Shown here in pieces: positions 1 through 8,169 of a stretch of 25,677 nucleotides of DNA (its first letter is position 1; each line of letters opens with the position of its first letter). This stretch comes from Lachnospira sp. UBA4285 (lineage in GTDB: Bacteria > Bacillota > Clostridia > Lachnospirales > Lachnospiraceae), in contig DGVL01000076.1 of NCBI GenBank assembly GCA_002394965.1, positions 7,011 through 32,687 of the forward strand, in the 5' to 3' direction. Below the pieces are notes generated by a model that ran no database searches, was not told the origin of the DNA, and saw only the letters and a list, made by a program, of their open reading frames with translations. Both the position numbers and the translations under genes were made by a program.

Positions 1-1
1 C

Positions 2-508
2 ATGGGACTGTGGATGATCCAGTCCGTGAAAAAGGAAATCGGAGGGGACTTGTCGTTCGGACAGATCTGCGAGGGCGCGGAGAAGACCGCGATCACCAGT
101 CTCGTGCCGGCCAATGATGACCGGTTCCTGGCGCCGGAAAGTATGACAGCCGAGGTGCAGGCGGCGTGCCGGGAGCAGGAAGAACAGGTCCCGGAGGGGA
201 TCTTTGAGACAGCCAGCGTCATCTACCACTCGCTGGCGAAGTGCTACGCGGAAACGGTCAGCAGCCTGGAAGCCATCACGGGGCGGACATACGATGCGAT
301 TCACATCGTGGGCGGCGGTTCAAACGCAGACTATCTCAACCGTCTGACAGCCCGGGCTACGGGAAAACGGGTGCTTGCGGGACCGGCGGAAGCGACGGCC
401 ATCGGCAATGCCACGGCGCAGATGATCGCGGCCGGGGAACTGAAGGACAGACTGGACGCCAGGCGCTGCATCGGCAGGTCGTACGGGCTGAAGACGTACG
501 AGCCGTGA
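2..508 (+). CDS. rhaB: Rhamnulokinase, C-terminal part (5' end outside window)
   Basis: This is the C-terminal third of a FGGY-family sugar kinase. RhaB phosphorylates L-rhamnulose to L-rhamnulose-1-phosphate in the cytoplasm. The visible part carries the FGGY C-terminal ATP-binding stretch HIVGGGSNADYLN (about residues 100-112 of the fragment) and AGPAEATAIGNATAQ (about 126-140), the usual end of rhamnulokinases. The open frame runs off the left edge, so the ATG at position 2 is an internal Met, not the start. Assignment to rhamnulokinase rather than xylulokinase or fuculokinase rests on the GLWMIQ and AGPAEATAIGN wording and on rhaD and fucO directly downstream. Full-length family members are near 470-490 residues, so roughly two thirds are missing. 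Confidence 0.9.
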   Translation: MGLWMIQSVKKEIGGDLSFGQICEGAEKTAITSLVPANDDRFLAPESMTAEVQAACREQEEQVPEGIFETASVIYHSLAKCYAETVSSLEAITGRTYDAIHIVGGGSNADYLNRLTARATGKRVLAGPAEATAIGNATAQMIAAGELKDRLDARRCIGRSYGLKTYEP

Positions 509-553
509 CGGGGCGCCAGGTGAGGAACCGCCCGTCAAGAAGAAAAGAAAAGC

Positions 554-585
554 AAAGGCCGGCTGACAGCCGGTGGCTTTCTTAC
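554..585 (+). terminator. Hairpin between rhaB and rhaD
   Basis: CCGGCT and AGCCGG pair around a GAC loop, and the flanking AAAG and CTTT extend the stem past a small bulge, followed by TTCTT. The T-run is short, so it may be a leaky terminator or an mRNA-processing/stability hairpin that tunes rhaB relative to rhaD rather than a full stop. Confidence 0.45.
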
Positions 586-619
586 ATAAATCTTACCAGG
601 ACAAGAAAGGATAATTGTC

Positions 620-1480
620 ATGAAGTTTTTGGATGCTGAATTTGTCAAAGGGTTTCAGCGGATGGCCTTCGACGGCTGGGAACAGGGATGGCATGAGCGC
701 AACGGCGGCAACCTGACGTACCGGGTGAAGCCGGAAGAAGTCGAAGAGGTGAGGGAAAACCTCGTGCCGCAGCAGTGGAAGCCGATCGGCACTTCGGTGC
801 CCGGCCTTTCCGGCGAGTACTTCCTGACGACTGGCAGCGGCAAATATATGCGCAACATCTACATCAAGGCGGAAGAGACCTTCGGCATGATCGAGGTCGA
901 CGAGAAGGGCGAGAATTACCGCACGGTCTGGGGGCTTGTGGGCGCGCGCCCGACCTCCGAGCTTCCGAGCCACCTTATGAACCATGAGGTGAAGAAGGAA
1001 GTGACGGGCGGCCGGTACCGGGTCATCTATCACTGCCACCCGACCAATACCATCGCGCTGACCTTCGTGCTTCCGCTCTCCGACAAGGTTTTCACCCGCG
1101 AACTGTGGGAGATGGCCACCGAGTGTCCGGTCGTCTTCCCGGACGGCATCGGCGTGGTTCCGTGGATGGTTCCGGGCGGCCGCGACATCGCCGTTGAGAC
1201 AAGTAAGCTGATGAAGAAATATGATGTCGCCATCTGGGCACATCACGGGATGTTCGCCGCGGGTGAGGATTTCGATCTCACCTTCGGTCTGATGCACACG
1301 GTCGAGAAGTCCGCGGAGATCCTCGTGAAGGTCCTCTCGATGACCGACCGCAAGCGCCAGACCATTCAGCCCGACGAGTTCCGGCATCTGGCGAAAGATT
1401 TTGGCGTGACTCTCCCGGAAGAGTTCCTCTACGAGAAGAAGAGCGACAAAATCGGCTGGGATCCGGATTCCGATATATGA
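620..1480 (+). CDS. rhaD: Rhamnulose-1-phosphate aldolase (class II, zinc)
   Basis: RhaD cleaves L-rhamnulose-1-phosphate to dihydroxyacetone phosphate and L-lactaldehyde in the cytoplasm. The 286-residue product is close to the usual 270-280. It has the substrate-loop motif ERNGGNLTYR (residues 26-35), Glu114 in the position of the catalytic Glu117 of E. coli RhaD, and zinc ligands His138 and His140 in YHCHPTN plus a third His in AHHG (208-209), matching His141/143/212 of E. coli with an offset of three. The ATG has AAAGGA eight bases upstream. It lies between rhaB and fucO in one direction, completing the rhamnose route. The spacing before it contains a hairpin, so expression may be partly uncoupled from rhaB. 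The assignment is firm; fuculose-1-phosphate aldolases are shorter and lack this N-terminus. Confidence 0.96.
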   Translation: MKFLDAEFVKGFQRMAFDGWEQGWHERNGGNLTYRVKPEEVEEVRENLVPQQWKPIGTSVPGLSGEYFLTTGSGKYMRNIYIKAEETFGMIEVDEKGENYRTVWGLVGARPTSELPSHLMNHEVKKEVTGGRYRVIYHCHPTNTIALTFVLPLSDKVFTRELWEMATECPVVFPDGIGVVPWMVPGGRDIAVETSKLMKKYDVAIWAHHGMFAAGEDFDLTFGLMHTVEKSAEILVKVLSMTDRKRQTIQPDEFRHLAKDFGVTLPEEFLYEKKSDKIGWDPDSDI

Positions 1481-1486
1481 TTGCAC

Positions 1487-1528
1487 AAAGAGATGCGGGA
1501 CGGGCGCAGAGGCGCCCGCATCTCTTTT
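1487..1528 (+). terminator. Strong intercistronic hairpin, rhaD-fucO
   Basis: AAAGAGATGCGGG (1487-1499) and CCCGCATCTCTTT (1515-1527) are perfect 13-bp arms. A competing inner pair GGGCGC/GCGCCC (1502-1507 with 1512-1517) is also possible. The downstream T-run is only four bases, so termination may be partial, which would reduce fucO expression or protect the rhaD message. Confidence 0.6.
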
Positions 1529-1596
1529 GCCGGAATTTGTCAAGAAAATATCAATATGTATGTCATGCGGTCAGTCCGCAGAAAGGATAATTAAAA

Positions 1597-2745
1597 ATGG
1601 CAGAGAGAATTGTATTAAACGGTGTGTCCTACCACGGCTCGGGCGCTATCAAAGAAATCCCCGGCATCGTGAAGCAGAAGGGCTGGAAGAAGGTGTTCGT
1701 GACATCGGATCCGGACCTCGTGAAGTTCAAGGTTACATCCAAGGTGACGGATCTTCTTGACGAGGCGGGCATCGCGTACACGGTGTACAGCGGGATCAAG
1801 CCGAATCCGACGATCCAGAACGTAAAGGACGGCGTTGCCGCTTTCAAGGAAGCCGGCGCGGATTCCATCATCGCCATCGGAGGCGGTTCTTCCATGGACA
1901 CCGCGAAGGCGATCGGCATCATCATCACGAACCCGGAATTTGCTGATGTGCGCTCGCTGGAAGGGGTTGCACCGGTAAAGCATCACGCGGTTCCGACCAT
2001 CGCGGTTCCGACCACAGCCGGAACGGCCGCCGAGGTGACCATCAACTATGTCATCACGGACCCGGAGAAGGAGAGAAAGTTCGTGTGCGTGGGACCGGAT
2101 GACATCCCGGAGACCGCCGTCATCGACCCGGACATGATGTCCTCCATGCCAAAGGGCCTCACGGCCGCGACCGGAATGGATGCCCTGACACATGCCATCG
2201 AAGGGTACACGACGAAGGGCGCCTGGGAGATGACCGATATGTTCCATCTGGAGGCGATTCGCCTCATCAGCGAGAATCTGCGCGACGCTGTCGCAAACAA
2301 GCCTGAGGGAAGAAAGGGCATGGCGCTCGCCCAGTATGTGGCCGGCATGGGCTTCTCCAACGTAGGGCTTGGCATCGACCACTCCATGGCGCACACGCTG
2401 TCCGCACACTATGACACGCCGCACGGCGTGGCCTGCGCGATGTTCCTGCCGATCACCATGGAGTTCAACCGCGACTACTGCGGTGACCGCTACAGACAGA
2501 TCGCCAGAGCGATGGGCGTTAAGAACGTCGATGCGCTCTCCCAGGAAGAGGCCAAGGACGCTGCGATTGCGGCTGTCCGCCAGCTCTCCGAGGACGTCGG
2601 CATCCCGAAGTGCAACGAGAAGATCCGCGAGGAGGATCTTGATCAGCTCGCGACCGATGCGCTGAACGACGCCTGCTATCCGGGCAATCCGAGACCGGCA
2701 ACAAAGGAGCAGGTCATCGGTATGTTCCGCCAGCTGATGAAATAA
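1597..2745 (+). CDS. fucO: Lactaldehyde reductase / 1,2-propanediol dehydrogenase (iron-containing ADH)
   Basis: This group III iron-dependent alcohol dehydrogenase reduces L-lactaldehyde to (S)-1,2-propanediol with NADH, regenerating NAD+ during anaerobic rhamnose or fucose fermentation. The 382-residue length matches FucO. The dinucleotide-binding GGGSSMD begins at residue 95. The metal ligands fall at Asp195 and His199 (GMDALTHA), His262 (GIDHSMAH) and His276 (TPHG), one residue off the E. coli FucO set Asp196/His200/His263/His277. The ATG has AGAAAGG about ten bases upstream, in an AAAGGATAATT context also found before rhaD. The gene ends the operon at a strong terminator. Other iron ADHs share the fold; the position after rhaD makes lactaldehyde the natural substrate. 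Confidence 0.93.
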   Translation: MAERIVLNGVSYHGSGAIKEIPGIVKQKGWKKVFVTSDPDLVKFKVTSKVTDLLDEAGIAYTVYSGIKPNPTIQNVKDGVAAFKEAGADSIIAIGGGSSMDTAKAIGIIITNPEFADVRSLEGVAPVKHHAVPTIAVPTTAGTAAEVTINYVITDPEKERKFVCVGPDDIPETAVIDPDMMSSMPKGLTAATGMDALTHAIEGYTTKGAWEMTDMFHLEAIRLISENLRDAVANKPEGRKGMALAQYVAGMGFSNVGLGIDHSMAHTLSAHYDTPHGVACAMFLPITMEFNRDYCGDRYRQIARAMGVKNVDALSQEEAKDAAIAAVRQLSEDVGIPKCNEKIREEDLDQLATDALNDACYPGNPRPATKEQVIGMFRQLMK

Positions 2746-2766
2746 TGACATAGATACCTGTATCGG

Positions 2767-2803
2767 CGGTGCGCTGTCCCGGAAGGGATGGCGCACCGTT
2801 TTT
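2767..2803 (+). terminator. Rho-independent terminator after fucO
   Basis: CGGTGCGC (2767-2774) pairs with GCGCACCG (2791-2798), with an inner TCCC-GGAA-GGGA hairpin, followed directly by TTTTT. It closes the rhamnose operon. Confidence 0.9.
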
Positions 2804-2871
2804 GCTGCGGGAATTGGTCAATATACCCGTGAAGATGCCGCAGATACGCAAAATATTGTCATTTCTTCATG

Positions 2872-2900
2872 TTTACACTCTCAAAGCATTCTGCTATTAT
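2872..2900 (+). promoter_or_regulatory. Sigma-70-type promoter for the small HTH gene and VanZ-RDD gene
   Basis: TTTACA at 2872-2877 and TATTAT at 2895-2900 are separated by 17 bases, just after the fucO terminator and about 120 bases before the next start codon. The intervening leader (2901-3021) holds no clear structure. Confidence 0.65.
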
Positions 2901-3021
2901 GACAATAACAAATGCGTGATGCGTAAGACAGACGACTGGCGGGAAGCCCTTCTTTGTGTGTCTTCTACAAAAGAAGTGCTCTGTGTTGTCTGCCCTGAAT
3001 TTCCGAGGTGTGAGTGGCGCT

Positions 3022-3195
3022 ATGAAACTGACAGACGAACAGATCCGGTATTTTGTTGCGCAGGAAAAAAAGAAGGGGACTTCTTCTCTTGAACTTGTGT
3101 TTCTGCTTCATGACAACGGCGTTCCGATCTATGAGATTTCCGATTTTCTGGATTTGAGTGTAAAATACGTCGAAGGAGTACTGGGCGATCAGTAA
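3022..3195 (+). CDS. Small HTH-like protein (57 aa), function unknown
   Basis: I do not recognise a named family. The ATG at 3022 is preferred over an upstream in-frame GTG at 2956 because the GTG extension is Cys-rich and non-conserved in look, while GAGGTG lies 11 bases before the ATG. The 57-residue product is charged at the N-terminus (KLTDEQIRYFVAQEKKKG). It ends in two short helices around a turn, with VPIYEISDFLDLSVKYVEGVL (residues 34-54) resembling a helix-turn-helix recognition unit. A DNA-binding or small regulatory role is possible. It is the first gene after a good promoter and is followed by the VanZ-RDD gene 53 bases on, so the two may be co-transcribed. Confidence 0.7.
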   Translation: MKLTDEQIRYFVAQEKKKGTSSLELVFLLHDNGVPIYEISDFLDLSVKYVEGVLGDQ

Positions 3196-3248
3196 GGAGC
3201 GCTTCCCTGACGGTCCTTCTGCCGCTGGCTTCTGACAGGAGGATTTAC

Positions 3249-4895
3249 ATGCACATCTATCTGGAGACGATCAGCGAGGCCGTATTTGTCTTTCCGGTTC
3301 TGGCGCTTCTCATAACGCTGCCATATATGCTCATGCAGTACCATCGGTATGGTGCTGTTCTTTTTATGCGCACGGGGATTGTCTATTCCTTTGTCTTTTA
3401 TCTGCTGGCGTCTTTTTTTCTGACGCTGCTGCCGCTGCCGGATCCGTCGACGCTGACGCACAACGCGCCGGTGTACCTGAAGCTGTTCCACGAGGTGAGC
3501 GAGTGGAAAGAACAGACCGGCTTCATTCTGGGCGATTCCTCGACCTATCAGGTGGCGCTCAAGAACCGGGTGCTCTGGGAGATGATCTTCAACGTCGCTC
3601 TTCTCTTTCCCTTCGGCGTGTATCTGCACTACTATTTCCGCCGCTCGTTTTTCCAGACACTGTTGCTGAGCTTCCTGTACAGTCTGTTCTTTGAGGTGAC
3701 GCAGCTGACCGGTGTGTATCACATCTATCCGTATTCCTACCGGACCTTTGACGTGGATGATCTGTTCTTCAACACGCTGGGCGGCGTGCTCGGCTTTCTC
3801 ATGACACCGCTGTTCTCCTTTGCGCTGCCCAGCCGGAAGGAGCTGGACAGGGAGAGCGTGGAGAAGAGCGGGCGCATCACAGTCATGCGGCGCGCGGCGG
3901 CCTTTGCGGCGGACGCGGCGGCGGTGAGCCTTCTGCTGCTTCTGCTTATGAACACGGCCGGCCGGGCGGTCTCCCTGCCCGATCTGAACGCGGCGCTCGG
4001 GAAAATCACACCGCTAAAATCAGCGATAAGCAGCGGCTCCACGGGCAGGATTCTCGGCGGCCTGAGCAAAATCCCGCTCTGGCCGTATCTGCAGGTCCTG
4101 CTGCCTGCCATGTTCCTGATCCTGACGCTCACGGAGAGCGCCACCGACGGATTCACCCTCGGCAAATGGCTCGTCCGCGTGCGCCTGAGAAGCCGGCGCG
4201 GCACCTGGCCGAACCCGCTGCGGCTTCTGCTGCGCAATGCGCTTCTGTATCTGCTCATTCTGCCGGCACCGTTTTACTTCACCATCGTGTTCAACTCCAT
4301 CAGCCGGAACGCCTCGGACGAGGTGAGCGCCAACGCGGCGCTGCTTCTGGCCTCGGCTTTTCTCGTCCTGTTCTTCTATCAGATCGGCAATGCCCTGCAC
4401 TGCTCGGTGAAAGAAGAGGCAGACTTCCGGTATGACCGGATCGCCGGCCTGCACATGGCCAGCACGGTTGCCCGCCGGGGCCGGCGGGCTGCCGGGCGGA
4501 CAGCTTCCCGGCCGAAGAAACATTCGTACAGCGATGATGACATTGACATCGTCGACGATATCAAAGCCTGGGAGGCCGGCGGTCAGCCGGATGAAACGCA
4601 GACAGGAGCAGAAGGTGATCCGGATGACAACCTGGATGACCTGGATGCGGATGATGGCCCTGATGACCTGGATGCTCCGGCATATGACGAAGATTTCAAA
4701 GTTCCGGCTTCTCTTGCAAAACGCCAGGCAGGCAGCCGCGGCGGGATGAGTGACGAGACCCGGATGCTTGAAGCTATGAGCGACGACGAGCTGGAAGAAG
4801 AGCTGGCAAAGGTTATAAAACGAGAGAAGCATGCAGACGCCTGGGATGAGCGGGACGAAAAAGCAGAGTGGGAAAAGAGAAACGGCAGAAGATAG
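3249..4895 (+). CDS. VanZ-RDD fusion membrane protein with acidic C-terminal tail
   Basis: The 548-residue integral membrane protein begins with a VanZ-like domain (residues 1 to about 195, four to five hydrophobic helices). It includes the NVALLFPFGVYLHYYF and SLFFEVTQLTGVY motifs and the FDVDDLFFNTLGGVLGF signature of VanZ proteins. A second membrane module at about 212-395 matches the RDD family (VMRRAAAFAADAAAV, then DGFTLGKWLVRVRLRS and a final helix). Residues 428-490 form a low-complexity Asp-rich stretch, followed by a charged, probably helical end (MSDDELEEELAKVIKREK). AGGAGG lies six bases before the ATG. VanZ is linked to glycopeptide tolerance in some bacteria, but most VanZ-RDD proteins have no known job, so a resistance role should not be assumed. 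Confidence 0.85.
   Translation: MHIYLETISEAVFVFPVLALLITLPYMLMQYHRYGAVLFMRTGIVYSFVFYLLASFFLTLLPLPDPSTLTHNAPVYLKLFHEVSEWKEQTGFILGDSSTYQVALKNRVLWEMIFNVALLFPFGVYLHYYFRRSFFQTLLLSFLYSLFFEVTQLTGVYHIYPYSYRTFDVDDLFFNTLGGVLGFLMTPLFSFALPSRKELDRESVEKSGRITVMRRAAAFAADAAAVSLLLLLLMNTAGRAVSLPDLNAALGKITPLKSAISSGSTGRILGGLSKIPLWPYLQVLLPAMFLILTLTESATDGFTLGKWLVRVRLRSRRGTWPNPLRLLLRNALLYLLILPAPFYFTIVFNSISRNASDEVSANAALLLASAFLVLFFYQIGNALHCSVKEEADFRYDRIAGLHMASTVARRGRRAAGRTASRPKKHSYSDDDIDIVDDIKAWEAGGQPDETQTGAEGDPDDNLDDLDADDGPDDLDAPAYDEDFKVPASLAKRQAGSRGGMSDETRMLEAMSDDELEEELAKVIKREKHADAWDERDEKAEWEKRNGRR
4635..4675 (+). repeat. Direct repeat encoding the acidic tail of the VanZ-RDD protein
   Basis: GATGACCTGGATGC occurs at 4635-4648 and again at 4662-4675, 27 bases (nine codons) apart and in frame, with related GATGAC units around it. 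The unit encodes DDLDA-type runs. This suggests the acidic tail grew by in-frame duplication. Confidence 0.7.
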
Positions 4896-4907
4896 GCGCT
4901 GTAATCA

Positions 4908-4937
4908 TTGAGGGACCGGTTCTTTTGATGGTATGAT
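4908..4937 (+). promoter_or_regulatory. Possible extended -10 promoter
   Basis: TTGAGG (4908-4913), an 18-base spacer and TATGAT (4932-4937) with TGG immediately before it (an extended -10) lie between the VanZ-RDD stop and the next gene. It would give the small 103-residue gene and perhaps the downstream acylation genes their own start. Confidence 0.5.
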
Positions 4938-4977
4938 ACTGCCTGGCTGACAGGTGAGTGATCACAGAAAGGAAACC

Positions 4978-5289
4978 ATGGAACAAAAAGATTTTACGGA
5001 AAGTGAACAGAAGCAGATCAATTCCGGTCTTCCGACCGCAGAAATAAGCGACAAAGAGGCGGCGGAGAAGATTCTGGCGCTCGTGCCGGACGGATGGATT
5101 CAGAAGATTCCATTTTTCGTGCGAAAGCATGCCACGACAAAGACCATCGAGAGGATTGCCGCGCAGTATCCGGAACTCTACGCGGCGGCGAAAAGGGAAG
5201 GAGAACTGCCGGAGAAGGAGAGAGAAGAGCTCCGCAGAATCGTCACGGATATCTTCAAAGAAAAGATGAAAAAGCACAAAATCGGCTGA
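4978..5289 (+). CDS. Conserved-looking small cytoplasmic protein (103 aa), unknown
   Basis: No family is recognised. The ATG at 4978 has AAAGG about six bases upstream and is better supported than an in-frame GTG at 4954. The product is soluble and highly charged, with no signal peptide or membrane helix. A helical middle (residues about 20-75) contains the phrase ALVPDGWIQKIPFFVRKHATT, and the end is basic and helical (KEREELRRIVTDIFKEKMKKHK). It sits between the VanZ-RDD gene and the acylation operon with its own possible promoter. Nothing in it suggests an enzyme. Confidence 0.7.
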   Translation: MEQKDFTESEQKQINSGLPTAEISDKEAAEKILALVPDGWIQKIPFFVRKHATTKTIERIAAQYPELYAAAKREGELPEKEREELRRIVTDIFKEKMKKHKIG

Positions 5290-5345
5290 CCGATATGATA
5301 TGATATCAGCAGTATCAAAGCTGTTTCTAAGAGAGACGTGTCACA

Positions 5346-6170
5346 GTGGGGAACTTTTCGCACAAAAGGATAAAGCTGGGGATCGCGGCCGGGATTCTGG
5401 CCGTATTTCTTTTTGACCTCATTTGGAATCTGCACGGATACAAGCCGCGTCCGGACGGAGTGGACGAGGGAGTCCGTCAGCTTCAGAGCCTGGACGCGCG
5501 GAGCGTTTCCGAGGCAGACTCGATGATCGCGGCTATCGCGCGGCGCAGACAGATCGCGGAAGGAGAGCGGATCAAGGCGGCTGTGCTTGCCGGGGATTCG
5601 GACCCCTTCGCGATGTTCACGAATTACGCTGTCTGCGGCGACTCCCGCACGGAGGCGCTTAAGGCGTACGGGCTTCTGGAGGAGAGGCGGATCGTCGCCG
5701 ACGTGGGGTGGAATCTGGACACGCTCTCTGCACATGTGGGCGAGATTCAGGCACTGAATCCGTTGAATGTTTTTCTGGAAGTCGGATTAAACGATATCAA
5801 CGGCGACGATGCGCTGGACATGGACAGCTTTCTCGGCCGCTTCGCGGACTGCTGCCGGACGATTCAGGCGGCGGTGCCGGACGCTGTGCTGTATGTCAAC
5901 TCCATCTTTCCGGTCCGCGCGGATGTTCTTGAACAGAAGCCGTATCTTGCGGATATACCGGCGGCAAATGTACGCCTCGCGCAGATGTGCGATGAAAACG
6001 GCTGGGTGTGGATTGACAATGACGCGATTGTGGAGCAGCACTCCGACTTGTATGAGGGTGACGGCATACATTTCAACCGGCAGTTTAACACATACTGGGC
6101 TCAGAACATGATAATCGCGCAGATTGATCATGACACCGGAGCCGGTGCGTCAGATAAGGAACCGCGATGA
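5346..6170 (+). CDS. Membrane-anchored SGNH/GDSL-type hydrolase
   Basis: The 274-residue protein has an N-terminal signal anchor (hydrophobic residues 11-27 after KRIK) and an extracytoplasmic SGNH-hydrolase domain. Block I is GDS (98-100, Ser100 nucleophile), block III is GLND (147-150) and block V is DGIH (Asp239, His242), the full catalytic set. Such enzymes add or remove O-acetyl groups on glycans outside the membrane. The start is a GTG with only a weak ribosome site (AAGAGAG, about 11 bases off); no better start is seen. Its stop overlaps the next ATG by four bases (ATGA), and the operon continues with DUF4358, MBOAT and DHHW genes, so it likely acts in glycan O-acylation. Direction of the reaction (transferase or esterase) cannot be told. 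Confidence 0.85.
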   Translation: MGNFSHKRIKLGIAAGILAVFLFDLIWNLHGYKPRPDGVDEGVRQLQSLDARSVSEADSMIAAIARRRQIAEGERIKAAVLAGDSDPFAMFTNYAVCGDSRTEALKAYGLLEERRIVADVGWNLDTLSAHVGEIQALNPLNVFLEVGLNDINGDDALDMDSFLGRFADCCRTIQAAVPDAVLYVNSIFPVRADVLEQKPYLADIPAANVRLAQMCDENGWVWIDNDAIVEQHSDLYEGDGIHFNRQFNTYWAQNMIIAQIDHDTGAGASDKEPR

Positions 6171-6784
6171 ACGTTTCGGAGAGCAGGGGACGGCAGGAGA
6201 GAAGAAAGTGGGATACATGGCGGCACAGACTTCTGCCGGACGGCATTTTTAGTCTCGGAAGAACGGCGGCAGCTGTATTTCTCATTGCTGTCATCTCCGC
6301 ACAGCTTCTGTCCGGGCGGGTATCCGGATCTTCCTGGGACAGTGTCAGAGCAGCCGTGAACGCGGCAGCGGGCATCCTGTCCGATGACACGACACAGGCA
6401 CAGGATCTGCCAGATGCCGCGGTGGAAGTTCAGAACGACGCCAGCACAGAGCCTGCCCGCACGGAGGGAGATGCCCGGATGATCCGGCGCCTGTACGGTC
6501 TGGATGAACAGACATATGAAAACGCGCAGCTGTACTATCCGTCCGCTTCACTCGGGGCAGATGAGCTGTTCCTGGTCAGACTGAAGACGCCGGATCAGGC
6601 AGATATGGTCAGACAGGCTATGGAAGCGCGCAAGGCTGCGCAGATGAAGAATTTTGAAGGGTATGCGCCGGAGAGCTACCGGAAGGCAGCCGGGAGCCGA
6701 ATCGAAGTATCCGGCGGATACGCGCTGTATGTTTCGGGAGATGATGCTGAGCGTATAGTTGAAGCATTCCGCAAGGCGCTGTGA
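6167..6784 (+). CDS. DUF4358-type membrane-anchored protein
   Basis: The 205-residue protein starts with a basic, Arg-rich cytoplasmic segment, one membrane helix (about residues 32-49), an extracytoplasmic linker, and a C-terminal domain (about 105-205). The C-terminal domain has the DUF4358 look: YPSASLGADELFLVRLK, a helix rich in Ala, Arg and Lys (VRQAMEARKAAQMKNFEGY) and a final GGYALYVSGDDAERIVEAF. Its function is unknown; the family is repeatedly found beside MBOAT and DHHW genes in Firmicutes. It overlaps the SGNH gene by ATGA and is followed 15 bases on by the MBOAT gene, so an accessory role in the same acylation complex is the best guess. Confidence 0.8.
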   Translation: MNVSESRGRQERRKWDTWRHRLLPDGIFSLGRTAAAVFLIAVISAQLLSGRVSGSSWDSVRAAVNAAAGILSDDTTQAQDLPDAAVEVQNDASTEPARTEGDARMIRRLYGLDEQTYENAQLYYPSASLGADELFLVRLKTPDQADMVRQAMEARKAAQMKNFEGYAPESYRKAAGSRIEVSGGYALYVSGDDAERIVEAFRKAL

Positions 6785-6799
6785 GAGGGGAGAACTGAC

Positions 6800-8152
6800 G
6801 TGTCATTTGTAAGTCTTCTGTTTCTGGTGGTGTTTCTGCCGGCGTCCGTTCTTCTCGCCCGTCTCATACCGGAGCGATTCCGGAATACGTTTCTGCTTCT
6901 TGTAAGCCTGCTGTTTTACGCGTGGAGCGCCGGCCGGAATCTGCCGGTCCTTCTGGGGGAGATGGTTTTCACGTACTTTGCCGCGCGGGAACTGCAGAGA
7001 AGGCGCGCCCGGGGCGACACGGGAACGCTTTCGTTCTGCCTGCTTGCGGATACGGTTCTGCTGGCTGCGGTTCTGGCTGTCTATAAATATTCGGGACTGC
7101 CGCTTCCGGCGGGGATTTCGTTCTTCACGTTTTCCGCGCTCTCCTGCCTGTTTGATGTCGGGAGAGGAAAAGCGGACGCAGAGAAAAATCCGGTCAGCCT
7201 CTGGCTGTATCTGGCTTTTTTTCCCAAGGTACTGATGGGCCCTATCGCGCAGTATGCCGATATGCTGCCGCAGATGGATTCTCATCCGGTGAGCGCGGCA
7301 TCTCTGGAGCGCGGCACGCTTCGCTTTCTTGCCGGTCTGTTCAAGAAAGTGCTTCTGGCGGATGCCTTTGGAGACGCTTTCCGGCAGATTCACGCACTCC
7401 CGCAGATGGCCTCCATGACGGCAGTCCTGGGAACGGTGTTTTACGGTCTGCAATTGTACTATGATTTCAGCGGTTACTCGGATATGGCTATTGGCGCGGC
7501 CTCTATGTTCGGCTTCCGTCTCCCCAGGAACTTTGATCATCCGTATACGGCCGGCAGTGCCTCGGACTTCTGGCGGCGCTGGCACATTACGCTGGGCGCC
7601 TGGTTCCGGGATTACGTATACATTCCGCTTGGCGGCAGCCGGGCAGGAAAGGCGCGGCTGGTTCTGAACCTGGCAGTTGTATGGCTGCTCACCGGAATCT
7701 GGCACGGAAATACCGTGAACTTTGTCCTCTGGGGCCTGTGGTGGGGAATTATCGTAATTCTGGAAAAACTGGTCCTGGCGAGGTTCCTTGATAAGCTCTC
7801 CGGAGTGCTTCGCTGCGCGCTGGTCAACCTGGCGGCCTTCAGCGGATGGATATTCTTCTTCTCGCCGACTCCCGGTGACTGCCTGCACTGGTGGGGACAG
7901 ATCTTCGGCGCGGCGGGCGCCGGCTTCTGGAACTCTCAGACGACATGGTATCTGACCGGTAATCTGATCCTGCTTGCTGCTGGGATTGCCGCCTGCGGCA
8001 CGATTCCCGCGCGGCTTGTCTCGCGAATACGGAAGTGCCGGGGGCGGAGCGGTGTGTGGATCCTCGCAGGACTCACGGCGCTGCTGCTGCTTCTGTCTGT
8101 GGCCAGGATTCTGTCTTCTACCTATCAGACGTTCCTGTATGCGGCTTTCTGA
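6800..8152 (+). CDS. MBOAT family O-acyltransferase (AlgI/DltB-like)
   Basis: This polytopic membrane protein (450 residues) transfers an acyl group, usually acetyl, from a cytoplasmic donor to an acceptor on or across the membrane for modification of exported polysaccharide or teichoic acid. Family hallmarks are GISFFTFSALSCLFDV (about 105-120), LQLYYDFSGYSDMAIGAA (218-235), FWRRWHITLGAWFRDYVYIPLGG (257-279, His262) and LLTGIWHG (296-303, His302, the invariant catalytic His position). The start is GTG with AGAGGGGAG seven bases upstream. The stop TGA at 8150-8152 sits just before the DHHW gene. The partners (SGNH, DUF4358, DHHW) resemble the AlgI-AlgJ/X arrangement of alginate acetylation. 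The actual glycan is unknown. Confidence 0.94.
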   Translation: MSFVSLLFLVVFLPASVLLARLIPERFRNTFLLLVSLLFYAWSAGRNLPVLLGEMVFTYFAARELQRRRARGDTGTLSFCLLADTVLLAAVLAVYKYSGLPLPAGISFFTFSALSCLFDVGRGKADAEKNPVSLWLYLAFFPKVLMGPIAQYADMLPQMDSHPVSAASLERGTLRFLAGLFKKVLLADAFGDAFRQIHALPQMASMTAVLGTVFYGLQLYYDFSGYSDMAIGAASMFGFRLPRNFDHPYTAGSASDFWRRWHITLGAWFRDYVYIPLGGSRAGKARLVLNLAVVWLLTGIWHGNTVNFVLWGLWWGIIVILEKLVLARFLDKLSGVLRCALVNLAAFSGWIFFFSPTPGDCLHWWGQIFGAAGAGFWNSQTTWYLTGNLILLAAGIAACGTIPARLVSRIRKCRGRSGVWILAGLTALLLLLSVARILSSTYQTFLYAAF

Positions 8153-8169
8153 TGCCGGGGAGGAAATGC

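Noticed and set aside
1615..2796. Long open frame on the minus strand across fucO
   Set aside because: It is the antisense shadow of a well-supported gene in GC-rich DNA, has no ribosome site and contains no recognisable domain.
3249..4895. VanZ-RDD gene as a glycopeptide resistance determinant
   Set aside because: There are no vanH/A/X or regulator genes nearby, and VanZ-like domains are widespread without resistance.
5290..5345. Repeated TATGAT boxes as a promoter for the acylation operon
   Set aside because: The palindromic TGATATGATATGATATCA region offers -10-like boxes, but no acceptable -35 box at 16-18 bases was found.
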